Positions 29,920 through 38,537 of a DNA stretch of 49,423 bases are shown in pieces. Within the stretch, counting starts at the first letter, position 1. Each line of letters starts with the position of its first letter. This DNA comes from Nitrosomonadales bacterium (GTDB lineage Bacteria > Pseudomonadota > Gammaproteobacteria > Burkholderiales > Gallionellaceae). The notes beneath the pieces were generated by a model, which saw only the letters and a list, made by a program, of their open reading frames with translations, searched no databases and had not been told where the DNA came from. Made by a program: the position numbers and the translations under genes. The stretch spans positions 1-49,423 of the forward strand of contig JACREC010000046.1 in assembly GCA_016218445.1 (NCBI GenBank), in the 5' to 3' direction.

Positions 29920-31194
29920 ATGTCTTTTGGCTTAATTTCAAATGAAAAAAATCGCGTATTCAGTGTGCGCGAACTCAACATGGCAGCCAAACAGTTGCTG
30001 GAAAATGGTTTGCCGTTGCTGTGGGTGCGTGGCGAAATTTCCAATTTTATCTATGCGGCTTCCGGGCATTGGTATTTTTCCCTGAAGGACGAGCAGGCGC
30101 AGGTGCGTTGTGTGATGTTCCGCCACAAAAGCCAATACCTCGACTGGCAGCCGAAGAATGGTATGCAGGTGGAAGTGCTGGCATTGGCTACACTGTATGA
30201 AGCACGCGGCGACTTTCAGTTAACGCTGGAGCAGATGCGTCCTGCCGGGCTGGGCGCGCTGTATGAGGCGTTCGAGCGGCTCAAGCGCAAGCTGGAAGGC
30301 GAGGGGTTGTTCGAAGCCGCGCGCAAACGTACGTTGCCGTTCTTGCCGGCGCAAATCGGCATCGTGACCTCGCCGCAGGCCGCCGCGTTGCGCGATGTGC
30401 TGACCACGCTGTCCCGGCGCATGCCTGGCATCCCCGTGGTGCTGTATCCCGCGCCGGTGCAGGGGGAGGGCGCCGCGCAGAAGATTGCACAGGCCATCCG
30501 GCTGGCGAATGAGCGTGCCGAATGCGATGTGCTGGTCGTGTGCCGGGGCGGCGGCAGCATCGAGGATTTGTGGGCGTTCAACGAAGAGGTTGTGGCACGG
30601 GCGATTGCCGCGAGCAATATTCCGGTGGTGAGCGGGGTGGGACACGAGACCGATTTCACCATTGCCGATTTCGTTGCGGATCTGCGTGCCGCCACGCCCA
30701 CTGCGGCGGCGCAACTGGTGGTGCCGGAACGGCAGGAGTTGCTGCAACGCCTGCGCCATGCCGCGCAGCGCCTGATGCGCGGCAGGCAGCGCCAAGCCGA
30801 GCGTGTGATGCAGCAGCTCGATTTCTTGCAGCGCCGCCTGGTGCACCCGGCGCAACGGATGCAGCAGCAGGCGCAATATCTCGACCAGCTGCGGCAGCGT
30901 CTGTACCGGGCACGTCCGGATCTCGCGCAACTCGGCGCGCGGCAGATGGAGTTGCTGCGCCGTCTGCAGGGTGCCATGCAACACGCACTCGAGCGCCACA
31001 ACACGCGGCTGTACGGCTTGCAACAACATCTGTTGCACCTCGATCCGCAACAGGTGCTGGCGCGCGGCTATAGCATGGTGCGCGATGAACACGGCGCCAT
31101 TGTTTCGGATAGCGGGGTTTTGCCTATAGGCGCGCGTTTGGACATCACTTTCGCCAAGGGTTGGGCGCGTGCCGAGTTGAAGGACAAGGGTTAG
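29920..31194 (+). CDS. xseA: exodeoxyribonuclease VII large subunit
   Basis: FSVRELNMAAKQLLENGLPLLWVRGEISNF; VVCRGGGSIEDLWAFNEEVVARAI; GVGHETDFTIADFVADLRAATPTAAAQL. Confidence 0.94.
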   Translation: MSFGLISNEKNRVFSVRELNMAAKQLLENGLPLLWVRGEISNFIYAASGHWYFSLKDEQAQVRCVMFRHKSQYLDWQPKNGMQVEVLALATLYEARGDFQLTLEQMRPAGLGALYEAFERLKRKLEGEGLFEAARKRTLPFLPAQIGIVTSPQAAALRDVLTTLSRRMPGIPVVLYPAPVQGEGAAQKIAQAIRLANERAECDVLVVCRGGGSIEDLWAFNEEVVARAIAASNIPVVSGVGHETDFTIADFVADLRAATPTAAAQLVVPERQELLQRLRHAAQRLMRGRQRQAERVMQQLDFLQRRLVHPAQRMQQQAQYLDQLRQRLYRARPDLAQLGARQMELLRRLQGAMQHALERHNTRLYGLQQHLLHLDPQQVLARGYSMVRDEHGAIVSDSGVLPIGARLDITFAKGWARAELKDKG

Positions 31195-31248
31195 GCAAGT
31201 TAAACTCCGCGCCCGCACAAATTAACCGGAAAGCCGCAGCATGAAGTT

Positions 31249-32919
31249 ATGGAACCCCTGAACAAGCCCTGCACGGGCGCAACAGCATCCCGGCACTGGC
31301 TCTGGCTGCTGCTGGCAGTGGCGGTCATCTGGTTCGGCAATATCGAATACCGCAAACTGATCAAGCCGGACGAAGGGCGCTATGCCGAGATTCCGCGCGA
31401 GATGGTGGCCAGCGGCGATTGGGTCACGCCGCGCCTGAACAACCTGAAATACTTTGAGAAGCCGCCGCTGCAATACTGGGCAACGGCGACTGCCTATACC
31501 GTATTCGGCGAGCATCAATGGACCTCGCGTCTGTGGGCTGCGCTGACCGGCTTTGCCGGCCTGCTGCTGGTGTGGCATGCCGGAGCGCGGTTGTTCGGAT
31601 GTGCAGCCGGGCGCTATGCCGCTGTGTTGCTCGGCGGCAGTTTGCTGTATGCGCTGATGGCGCACATCAACACGCTCGACATGGGCGTCACATTCTTTAT
31701 CACGCTGGGCATCGCCGGCCTGCTGCTTGGGCAACAAGCCGGGAGCGACGCGCGCACCCGCCGCAACTGGATGTATCTGGCATGGGCCGCCCTCGGTTTG
31801 GCCGTGCTGAGCAAAGGGCTGATGGGGCTGGTGTTGCCGGGCGCGGCGTTGTTCCTGTATTCCGTCGCGCAGCGCGACATTGCCGTGTGGAGGCGCATGC
31901 ACTGGGGCGCCGGATTGCTGCTGTTCCTGCTGGTCACCGCGCCGTGGTTCTATCTGGTGATGAAGGCCAACCCGGAATTCTTCGGACGCTTTTTTATTTA
32001 CGAACACTACACGCGTTTTACCACCAAGGATTTGGGGCGCTACCAGCCATGGCACTACTTTATTCCTGTACTGCTGGGCGGGATGTTGCCGTGGACTATT
32101 CTGATGTTCGACACACTGTTACGCACCTGGAAAAATAGCGCGCGTACCGGCAAAGCCTTTAACCCGGAACGTTTCCTGCTGATCTGGGCGGTGTTCATCT
32201 ACGTGTTTTTTTCGGTATCCGGTTCCAAGCTGCCGTCCTATCTGCTGCCGATGTTCCCGGCGCTGGCGCTGCTGATGGGCAAACAGGTGGCCGAAATGAA
32301 CGCGCGCAGATTGTTCTGGCTGATCGTCCCGATATTGCCGCTGGCGGTTTTGGCGTTGGGGCTTGCGCCCTTTACGGCGCGGCTGGCGGATACACCGTTG
32401 CAAGTGCAGATGTATGGCGAATATGCCAACTGGTTGGCGGCGGCGGCATTAATCTGGTTGCTGGGCACGGTCAGCGCACTGGTTCTGCTGCGCCGCGACA
32501 ACAAAACACTGGCGGTGCTGGCGTTGGCGCTAAGTTCCCTGCTGGCCGCTCAGATCGGCACGTCCGGCTACAACACCATAGCGAAGGAGCGTTCTGCTTA
32601 CCTCATTGCCGATGCGATACGCCCTTACGTCAAGGCGGATGTGCCGCTTTATTCAGTGGCTAACTACGAACAGACCTTGCCGTTCTATTTGAAGCGCACC
32701 TTCACTCTGGTGCAGTATCAGGATGAGATGGCATTCGGTATCATGCAGGAACCGCAGCGCTGGATACCGGATATCGCCAGCTTCGCGAAGGTCTGGCAGG
32801 CGCAACCGGCGGCGCTGGCGATCATGCCGGTGTATATCTACCCGCAATTGAAAAATGCAGGATTAGCGATGAAAATTATTTACGAAGATACCCAACACAT
32901 TGTGGTGAGCAAACCATGA
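31249..32919 (+). CDS. arnT: ArnT-like glycosyltransferase (GT83/PMT family)
   Basis: LIKPDEGRYAEIPREMVASGDWVTPRLNNLKYFEKPPLQYWATA; multiple TM segments; upstream of other arn-type genes. Confidence 0.83.
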   Translation: MEPLNKPCTGATASRHWLWLLLAVAVIWFGNIEYRKLIKPDEGRYAEIPREMVASGDWVTPRLNNLKYFEKPPLQYWATATAYTVFGEHQWTSRLWAALTGFAGLLLVWHAGARLFGCAAGRYAAVLLGGSLLYALMAHINTLDMGVTFFITLGIAGLLLGQQAGSDARTRRNWMYLAWAALGLAVLSKGLMGLVLPGAALFLYSVAQRDIAVWRRMHWGAGLLLFLLVTAPWFYLVMKANPEFFGRFFIYEHYTRFTTKDLGRYQPWHYFIPVLLGGMLPWTILMFDTLLRTWKNSARTGKAFNPERFLLIWAVFIYVFFSVSGSKLPSYLLPMFPALALLMGKQVAEMNARRLFWLIVPILPLAVLALGLAPFTARLADTPLQVQMYGEYANWLAAAALIWLLGTVSALVLLRRDNKTLAVLALALSSLLAAQIGTSGYNTIAKERSAYLIADAIRPYVKADVPLYSVANYEQTLPFYLKRTFTLVQYQDEMAFGIMQEPQRWIPDIASFAKVWQAQPAALAIMPVYIYPQLKNAGLAMKIIYEDTQHIVVSKP

Positions 32920-32934
32920 ACACAAAAAAAATAA

Positions 32935-32971
32935 ACCCCCTCTCCCGCCGGGAGAGGGTGGGGGAGAGGGC
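32935..32971. repeat. CCCTCTCCCGCCGGGAGAGGG repeat between arnT-like and SMR-type gene
   Basis: accccctctcccgccgggagagggtgggggagaggg. Confidence 0.8.
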
Positions 32972-32980
32972 GGTTTTTCC

Positions 32981-33352
32981 ATGAACTTCGTCAGCTTTGC
33001 TTTAATCTTCGTGGGCGTGATGCTCAACGTTGCCGCGCAGCTGCTGATCAAGGCGGGCACCAACGCCATTGGTTATTTCGAATTCAGCCGTGAGAACATC
33101 ATGCCGATCGGCTGGAGGCTTGCGACCGAGTGGCACATTGTCAGCGCGATGGGTTGCTATTTATTGAGTGTGGTGATCTGGATACTGGCGCTGTCGCGCG
33201 TGCAGGTCAGTATTGCCTACCCGCTGCTTTCCATGGGCTATGTGGTGAATGCGGTGGCGGCTTGGTGGTTTTTCAACGAAGCATTTAACCCGAGCAAGGT
33301 GGCCGGCATCGGTGTGATCATTCTCGGTGTGATAATTATTTCGCGGGCATAA
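32981..33352 (+). CDS. SMR/EamA-like small transporter, ArnE/ArnF-type flippase candidate
   Basis: 123 aa, four TM; RVQVSIAYPLLSMGYVVNAVAAWWFFNEAFNPSKVAGIGVIILGVIIISRA. Confidence 0.78.
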   Translation: MNFVSFALIFVGVMLNVAAQLLIKAGTNAIGYFEFSRENIMPIGWRLATEWHIVSAMGCYLLSVVIWILALSRVQVSIAYPLLSMGYVVNAVAAWWFFNEAFNPSKVAGIGVIILGVIIISRA

Positions 33353-33361
33353 ACTACGACC

Positions 33362-33470
33362 GTCATTCCGGCGCAGGCCGGAATCCAGCGGCTTTATTCA
33401 AAATGCCTTTAAGGTTTTGTCTCCGCGTTTCGGAGAATTTTTTTTGACTGGATTCCGGCCTGCGCCGGAT
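33362..33470. repeat. GTCATTCCGGCGCAGGCCGGAATCCAG inverted-repeat element
   Basis: gtcattccggcgcaggccggaatccag ... ctggattccggcctgcgccgga with internal ctccgcgtttcggag hairpin. Confidence 0.75.
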
Positions 33471-33558
33471 AACCAGCGACTTGCAAGCTTGCTTGCTTAG
33501 TCGAATGGCTAGTAGTTTCATCAATGACGAGCTTAAAGAAGTCACATTACGGATATAT

Positions 33559-34677
33559 ATGAGCAACTTTTTACCCTTTTCCCGCCCAACCATAGACGAA
33601 GCGACCATCGCCGCAGTGGCGGAGGTGCTGCGTTCCGGCTGGATCACCACTGGCCCGAAGGTGCAGGAATTCGAGAAGCAGTTGTCCGCCTATTTCGGCG
33701 GGCGTCCGGTGCGCACCTTCAACTCCGGCACCTGCACCATGGAGATCGCACTGCGCATCGCGGGTATCGGGCCGGGCGATGAAGTCATCACCTCGCCGAT
33801 CTCGTGGGTGGCCACCGCGAATGTGATACTCGAAGTGGGCGCAACGCCGGTATTTGCCGACGTCGATCCAGCCACGCGCAACATCGATCTGGACAAGGTC
33901 GAGGCGGCGATTACGCCGCGCACCAAGGCCATCATCCCGGTCTATCTGGCGGGCAAGCCGGTGGACATGGACAGGCTGTATGCGATAGCCAGGAAGCACA
34001 AATTGCGCGTGGTGGAGGATGCCGCGCAAGCCATCGGTTCGTCATGGCATGGCAAGCCCATCGGCTCGTTCGGCGATTTCGTCTCATTCAGCTTTCAGGC
34101 CAACAAGAACATCACCACCTCCGAAGGCGGCTGCCTGGTGCTGAACAACGCCGAGGAAGCCACGCTCGCGGAAAAGTATCGCCTGCAAGGCGTGACACGC
34201 AGCGGCTGGGACGGCATCGAAGTGGATGTGCTGGGCGGCAAGTTCAACATGACCGACGTTGCCGCCGCGATTGGCTTGGGCCAGCTTGCGCAACTGGATG
34301 CCATCACCGCGCAGCGGCGCAAACTGGCGCGGCATTATTTTGCCACGCTCGGCAAGGATTTCGAGAAACAGACCGGCGCGCAACTGCCGCTTGCCGATTT
34401 CACGAATACCAACTGGCACCTGTTCCAGATCGTGCTTCCGGAGCGCATTACTCGCGCCGATTTCATGGCGCGGATGAAAGAGCGAAACATCGGCGTCGGC
34501 TATCACTATGCGCCCATCCATCTGTTCAAGCTGTACCGCGCGCTGGGGTTCAAGGAAGGCATGTTTCCGGTTGCCGAGCGCGTCGGCAAGCAGATCGTTT
34601 CGTTGCCGATGTTCTATGCGATGAATGAAAGAGATGTCGAGCGCACGTGTGCGGCGATGCGCGAGGTGTTGAGGTAG
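33559..34677 (+). CDS. arnB: DegT/DnrJ/EryC1/StrS aminotransferase, ArnB-like
   Basis: LRSGWITTGPKVQEFEKQLSAYFG; VEDAAQAIGSSWHGKPIGSFGDFVSFSFQANKNITTSEGG (PLP lysine). Confidence 0.85.
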   Translation: MSNFLPFSRPTIDEATIAAVAEVLRSGWITTGPKVQEFEKQLSAYFGGRPVRTFNSGTCTMEIALRIAGIGPGDEVITSPISWVATANVILEVGATPVFADVDPATRNIDLDKVEAAITPRTKAIIPVYLAGKPVDMDRLYAIARKHKLRVVEDAAQAIGSSWHGKPIGSFGDFVSFSFQANKNITTSEGGCLVLNNAEEATLAEKYRLQGVTRSGWDGIEVDVLGGKFNMTDVAAAIGLGQLAQLDAITAQRRKLARHYFATLGKDFEKQTGAQLPLADFTNTNWHLFQIVLPERITRADFMARMKERNIGVGYHYAPIHLFKLYRALGFKEGMFPVAERVGKQIVSLPMFYAMNERDVERTCAAMREVLR

Positions 34678-34747
34678 GGCGCAACGCATAGCGGTTGCGC
34701 CGGATGGTTTATGCGGCGGATCACCTAAAGGCATCCGCCCTACGCGA
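34674..34747. repeat. GTAGGGCGCAAC..GCCCTAC palindromic element (contains arnB stop)
   Basis: gtagggcgcaacgcatagcggttgcgccgg...ggcggatcacctaaaggcatccgccctac. Confidence 0.65.
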
Positions 34748-34779
34748 ATTGCATACAGTTTATCTAGCCATTATTTATT

Positions 34780-35214
34780 ATGGGGCGATGCATTTGGGAG
34801 GCGACAATTACTGTGATACCCCATGAAAATCGGAATCCACTTGTTCGACAGCTATCCGCTATGGATTGTGTGGACGTGCTCGTGCGATTTGTTGCAATTA
34901 TCTTGTGCCTTTCTTTTTTGTTAGGATTCCTTAGAGTTGCAAATTTCAGAGGCGATCTGGGCCTGGATATATTGATGGTCTCGCATATTGCGCTTATGTT
35001 TTTTTGTGTTGCATTTCCTAGGAAGTACTCTCGCAACATGCTGATCATATTGTTGATTTTAGCCGTAGTTGCAGTTATGGACTTTGTTGTGCGAGCGTTA
35101 CCTGCACTATTACAGCGTGAGGATTACCTAAATGACATTGTGTTTTATGCAACTGAACTTATCATTGTCATATGGTATATTGTCATGCAATTCAGCTCGC
35201 GTAGGGCGCAATAA
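34780..35214 (+). CDS. hypothetical membrane protein within arn cluster
   Basis: 3-4 hydrophobic segments (FVAIILCLSFLLGFL, LMVSHIALMFFCVAF, MLIILLILAVVAVMDFVV, ELIIVIWYIVMQF); AT-richer than neighbours; start uncertain. Confidence 0.5.
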   Translation: MGRCIWEATITVIPHENRNPLVRQLSAMDCVDVLVRFVAIILCLSFLLGFLRVANFRGDLGLDILMVSHIALMFFCVAFPRKYSRNMLIILLILAVVAVMDFVVRALPALLQREDYLNDIVFYATELIIVIWYIVMQFSSRRAQ

Positions 35215-35288
35215 CCAACGGGCATTGCGCCGTATGTGTCGCTCCTGAACATTCGGTGCAATGCGCTTCGCTTATTGCACCCTACCAA
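35203..35288. repeat. GTAGGGCGCAATAA..TTATTGCACCCTAC element
   Basis: gtagggcgcaataaccaacgggcattgcgcc...ggtgcaatgcgcttcgcttattgcaccctac. Confidence 0.7.
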
Positions 35289-35331
35289 CCCAATTCCGCT
35301 AACCCCTCCCCATGCGGTAGAATGCCGCCCC

Positions 35332-36297
35332 ATGCATAACCCACAACTTTCCGTCGTCATCCCCGTCTATAACGAAGAGCAGGGCTTGCAGGCGCTGTTT
35401 GACCGGCTGTATCCGGCGCTGGACAAGCTCGGCATCGTGTACGAGATTCTGTTCATCAACGACGGCAGCCGCGACCGTTCCGCCGCGATTTTGCGCGAGC
35501 AGTTTCAGGCACGTCCGGATGTGACGCGGGTGATCCTGTTCAACGGCAATTTCGGCCAGCACATGGCGATCATGGCAGGCTTCGAGCACAGCCGCGGACA
35601 GCGTATGGTGACGCTGGATGCCGACCTGCAGAACCCGCCGGAGGATATTGGCCTGCTGCTGGCGAAGATGGACGAGGGATACGATTACGTCGGCTCGATC
35701 CGCCGGCAGCGCAGCGATAGCTGGTGGCGGCATGTTGCGTCGCGCGCGATGAACGGCCTGCGCGAACGCATCACGCGCATCAAGATGACCGATCAGGGCT
35801 GCATGTTCCGTGCCTACGACCGCCACATCGTCGATGCGGTCAACAGTTGCAAGGAGGTGAGCACCTTCATCCCGGCGCTGGCCTACACTTTCGCACGCAA
35901 TCCCGCCGAGGTGGTGGTGGGGCATGAGGAGCGCACCGCGGGCGAATCGAAGTATTCGCTGTACAGCCTGATCCGCCTGAATTTCGACCTGATGACCAGC
36001 TTCTCGCTGGTGCCGTTGCAACTATTCTCCATGGCCGGGATGCTGATCTCGCTGTTCTCCGGCCTGTTCTTCGTATTCCTGGCGATACGCCGCCTGGTGG
36101 TTGGCCCCGAGGCGGAAGGGCTGTTCACGTTGTTTGCGCTGATGTTCTTCCTGATCGGCATCGCGCTGTTCGGCATCGGCCTGCTGGGCGAATACATCGG
36201 GCGCATCTACCAGCAGGTACGCCATCGGCCGCGCTATCTGGTGGAGGCGGTGCTGGAGCAGCCCACACCATCCCCTCTCCCGCCGGGAGAGGGTTAG
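35332..36297 (+). CDS. arnC: ArnC-like family 2 glycosyltransferase
   Basis: LSVVIPVYNEEQGLQALFDRL, INDGSRDRSAAIL, MVTLDADLQNPPEDIGLLL, two C-terminal TM helices. Confidence 0.87.
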   Translation: MHNPQLSVVIPVYNEEQGLQALFDRLYPALDKLGIVYEILFINDGSRDRSAAILREQFQARPDVTRVILFNGNFGQHMAIMAGFEHSRGQRMVTLDADLQNPPEDIGLLLAKMDEGYDYVGSIRRQRSDSWWRHVASRAMNGLRERITRIKMTDQGCMFRAYDRHIVDAVNSCKEVSTFIPALAYTFARNPAEVVVGHEERTAGESKYSLYSLIRLNFDLMTSFSLVPLQLFSMAGMLISLFSGLFFVFLAIRRLVVGPEAEGLFTLFALMFFLIGIALFGIGLLGEYIGRIYQQVRHRPRYLVEAVLEQPTPSPLPPGEG

Positions 36298-36363
36298 GGT
36301 GAGGGAGCGCCTGATGAACGTGCTGACCCTCACCCCCAGCCCCTCTCCCGGCGGGAGAGGGGG
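36271..36363. repeat. pair of inverted CCCTCTCCCGCCGGGAGAGGG repeats; first supplies the arnC stop
   Basis: tcccctctcccgccgggagagggttagggtgaggg ... accctcacccccagcccctctcccggcgggagaggggg. Confidence 0.8.
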
Positions 36364-36384
36364 ATATTCGCGCCGGGAGATGCG

Positions 36385-37302
36385 ATGAGCCGGGCTGTCG
36401 TTTTCGCCTACCATAATGTCGGTTACCGCTGCCTTTCGGTGCTGCTGGCGCACGGTGTAGATGTCGCATTAGTCGTCACGCACCGCGACAACCCGAAGGA
36501 AAATATCTGGTTTGACAGCGTGGCGGAATTGGCGGCGCTGCACGGCATTCCGGTGATCATGCCGGACAACCCGAATACGCCGGAAGTGGTGGAGCAGATT
36601 CGCGGCTTGCAGCCGGATTTCTTTTTTTCGTTCTATTATCGCGAGATGCTGAAAGCTCCGCTGCTGGTTATCCCCAATCGTGGCGCGTTCAACATGCATG
36701 GCTCGCTGCTGCCCAAATACCGTGGCCGCGTGCCGGTGAATTGGGCGATAATCCACGGTGAAACGGAAACGGGCGCGACCCTGCATTACATGACGGAGAA
36801 GCCGGATAACGGCGCAATCGTGGCACAGCAGGCGGTGCCGATTTTGCCCGACGACACGGCATTGGAAGTATTCCAGAAGGTTACCGTGGCGGCAGAGATC
36901 GCGCTGAACGATATTCTGCCTGCATTGCTGGCGGGTACCGCACCGGCAATTCCGCAGGATTTGAGCCAGGGCGCTTACTTCGGCGGGCGCAAGGCGGAAG
37001 ACGGCATCATTGACTGGTCGCAGGATGCGCGCAGCATCCACAATCTGGTGCGCGCCGTGGCGCCGCCTTATCCGGGCGCAACCACGCAGTTGCTGGGCAA
37101 ACCGATGCGCATTTTGCAAACGCTGGTCACCGGCTGTACGGTATCGGATGAAAAGCCCGCGTTCTACGTCAAGCAGGGCAAGGCTTATGCGATTTGCGGC
37201 AGCGGAGTGCTGCGCGTGGTGCGCTTCGAGTTGGATGGTGTCGAGATGAGCGCGGCGGAATTCGCCGCACGGCATGGCACAGAGAAATATGAGTTTGCAT
37301 AA
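36385..37302 (+). CDS. ArnA N-terminal-type formyltransferase (stand-alone)
   Basis: VVFAYHNVGYRCLSVLLAHGVDVALVVTHRDNPKENIWFDSVAELA; FNMHGSLLPKYRGRVPVNWAIIHGETETGATLHYM. Confidence 0.87.
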   Translation: MSRAVVFAYHNVGYRCLSVLLAHGVDVALVVTHRDNPKENIWFDSVAELAALHGIPVIMPDNPNTPEVVEQIRGLQPDFFFSFYYREMLKAPLLVIPNRGAFNMHGSLLPKYRGRVPVNWAIIHGETETGATLHYMTEKPDNGAIVAQQAVPILPDDTALEVFQKVTVAAEIALNDILPALLAGTAPAIPQDLSQGAYFGGRKAEDGIIDWSQDARSIHNLVRAVAPPYPGATTQLLGKPMRILQTLVTGCTVSDEKPAFYVKQGKAYAICGSGVLRVVRFELDGVEMSAAEFAARHGTEKYEFA

Positions 37303-37319
37303 AGTATTGTCAAAGTTTT

Positions 37320-37387
37320 GTCATTCCCGCGAAGGCGGGAATCCAGTTTAATAAAATTGCTGGATTCCGGGTCAAGCCCGGAATGAC
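37320..37387. repeat. GTCATTCCCGCGAAGGCGGGAATCCAG inverted-repeat element
   Basis: gtcattcccgcgaaggcgggaatccag...ctggattccgggtcaagcccggaatgac. Confidence 0.8.
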
Positions 37388-37416
37388 GGGTAAATTTAAT
37401 CGTTAAGGAAACAGCA

Positions 37417-38457
37417 ATGAAAAAAGTATTGATCCTCGGTGTGAACGGCTTCATCGGCCACCATCTGTCCAACCGCATCCTCGCCACTACCGATTGGGAA
37501 GTGTATGGCATGGACATGAATACCGAGCGCATCACCGATCTGCTCGACCAGCCGCGCTTTCATTTCTTCGAGGGCGACATCACCATCAACAAGGAGTGGA
37601 TGGAGTATCACATACGCAAGTGCGACGTGATCCTGCCGCTGGTGGCGATTGCCACACCGGCCACTTACGTCAAACAGCCGTTGCGCGTATTCGAACTGGA
37701 TTTCGAGGCCAACCTGCCCATCGTGCGCGCGGCGGTAAAGTACAACAAGCATCTGGTGTTCCCATCCACTTCGGAAGTGTATGGCATGTGCCACGATGAG
37801 GAATTCGACCCGGAAAATTCCGAGCTGATCTGCGGTCCGATCAACAAGCCGCGCTGGATTTATTCCTGTTCCAAGCAGTTGATGGATCGCGTGATCTGGG
37901 GTTACGGCATGGAAGGTTTGAACTTCACGCTGTTCCGTCCGTTCAACTGGATCGGCTCCGGACTGGATTCGATCCATACGCCGAAGGAAGGCAGCTCGCG
38001 CGTCGTCACGCAATTCCTCGGCCACATCGTGCGCGGCGAGAACATCAGCCTGGTGGATGGCGGGCAGCAGAAACGCGCCTTCACCTATGTGGACGATGGC
38101 ATCGACGCACTGATGAAAATCATTGCGAACAAGGACGGCATCGCCACCGGCAAGATTTTCAATATCGGTAACCCAACCAACAACTATTCCGTCCGCGACC
38201 TCGCGGCGATGATGCTGAAACTGGCCGGGGAATATCCGGAATACCGCGATTCCGCAAAGAAGGTGAAGCTTGTCGAGACCACCTCGGACGCCTATTACGG
38301 CAAAGGCTATCAGGACGTGCAGAACCGTGTGCCGAAGATCACCAACACCTGCGAAGAGCTGGGCTGGAAGCCGACGACTTCGATGGCGGACACGTTGCGC
38401 AAGATTTTCGATGCGTATCGCGGGCAGGTAGCAGAGGCGCGCGGTTTGGTAGATTAG
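37417..38457 (+). CDS. ArnA C-terminal-type UDP-glucuronate decarboxylating dehydrogenase (stand-alone)
   Basis: KKVLILGVNGFIGHHLSNRIL, PSTSEVYGM, RWIYSCSKQLMDRVIWGYG, GGQQKRAFTYVDDGIDAL. Confidence 0.88.
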   Translation: MKKVLILGVNGFIGHHLSNRILATTDWEVYGMDMNTERITDLLDQPRFHFFEGDITINKEWMEYHIRKCDVILPLVAIATPATYVKQPLRVFELDFEANLPIVRAAVKYNKHLVFPSTSEVYGMCHDEEFDPENSELICGPINKPRWIYSCSKQLMDRVIWGYGMEGLNFTLFRPFNWIGSGLDSIHTPKEGSSRVVTQFLGHIVRGENISLVDGGQQKRAFTYVDDGIDALMKIIANKDGIATGKIFNIGNPTNNYSVRDLAAMMLKLAGEYPEYRDSAKKVKLVETTSDAYYGKGYQDVQNRVPKITNTCEELGWKPTTSMADTLRKIFDAYRGQVAEARGLVD

Positions 38458-38460
38458 AAC

Positions 38461-38529
38461 AGGACTGAGGTGCGAGGACTGAGGCGCGAGTAAAACCTGC
38501 TGCCCTGCCTTGCCTCAGTCCTCAGTCCT
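38461..38529. repeat. quasi-palindromic element of ACTGAGG words
   Basis: aggactgaggtgcgaggactgaggcgcgag ... ttgcctcagtcctcagtcctt. Confidence 0.65.
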
Positions 38530-38537
38530 TTTCCCTT

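Noticed and set aside
37302-37417. arnA split as a sequencing frameshift
   Set aside because: The first ORF ends with a stop followed by a complete 68-bp repeat and a separate ribosome-binding region (aaggaaacagcaATG), so a single-base error cannot explain it.
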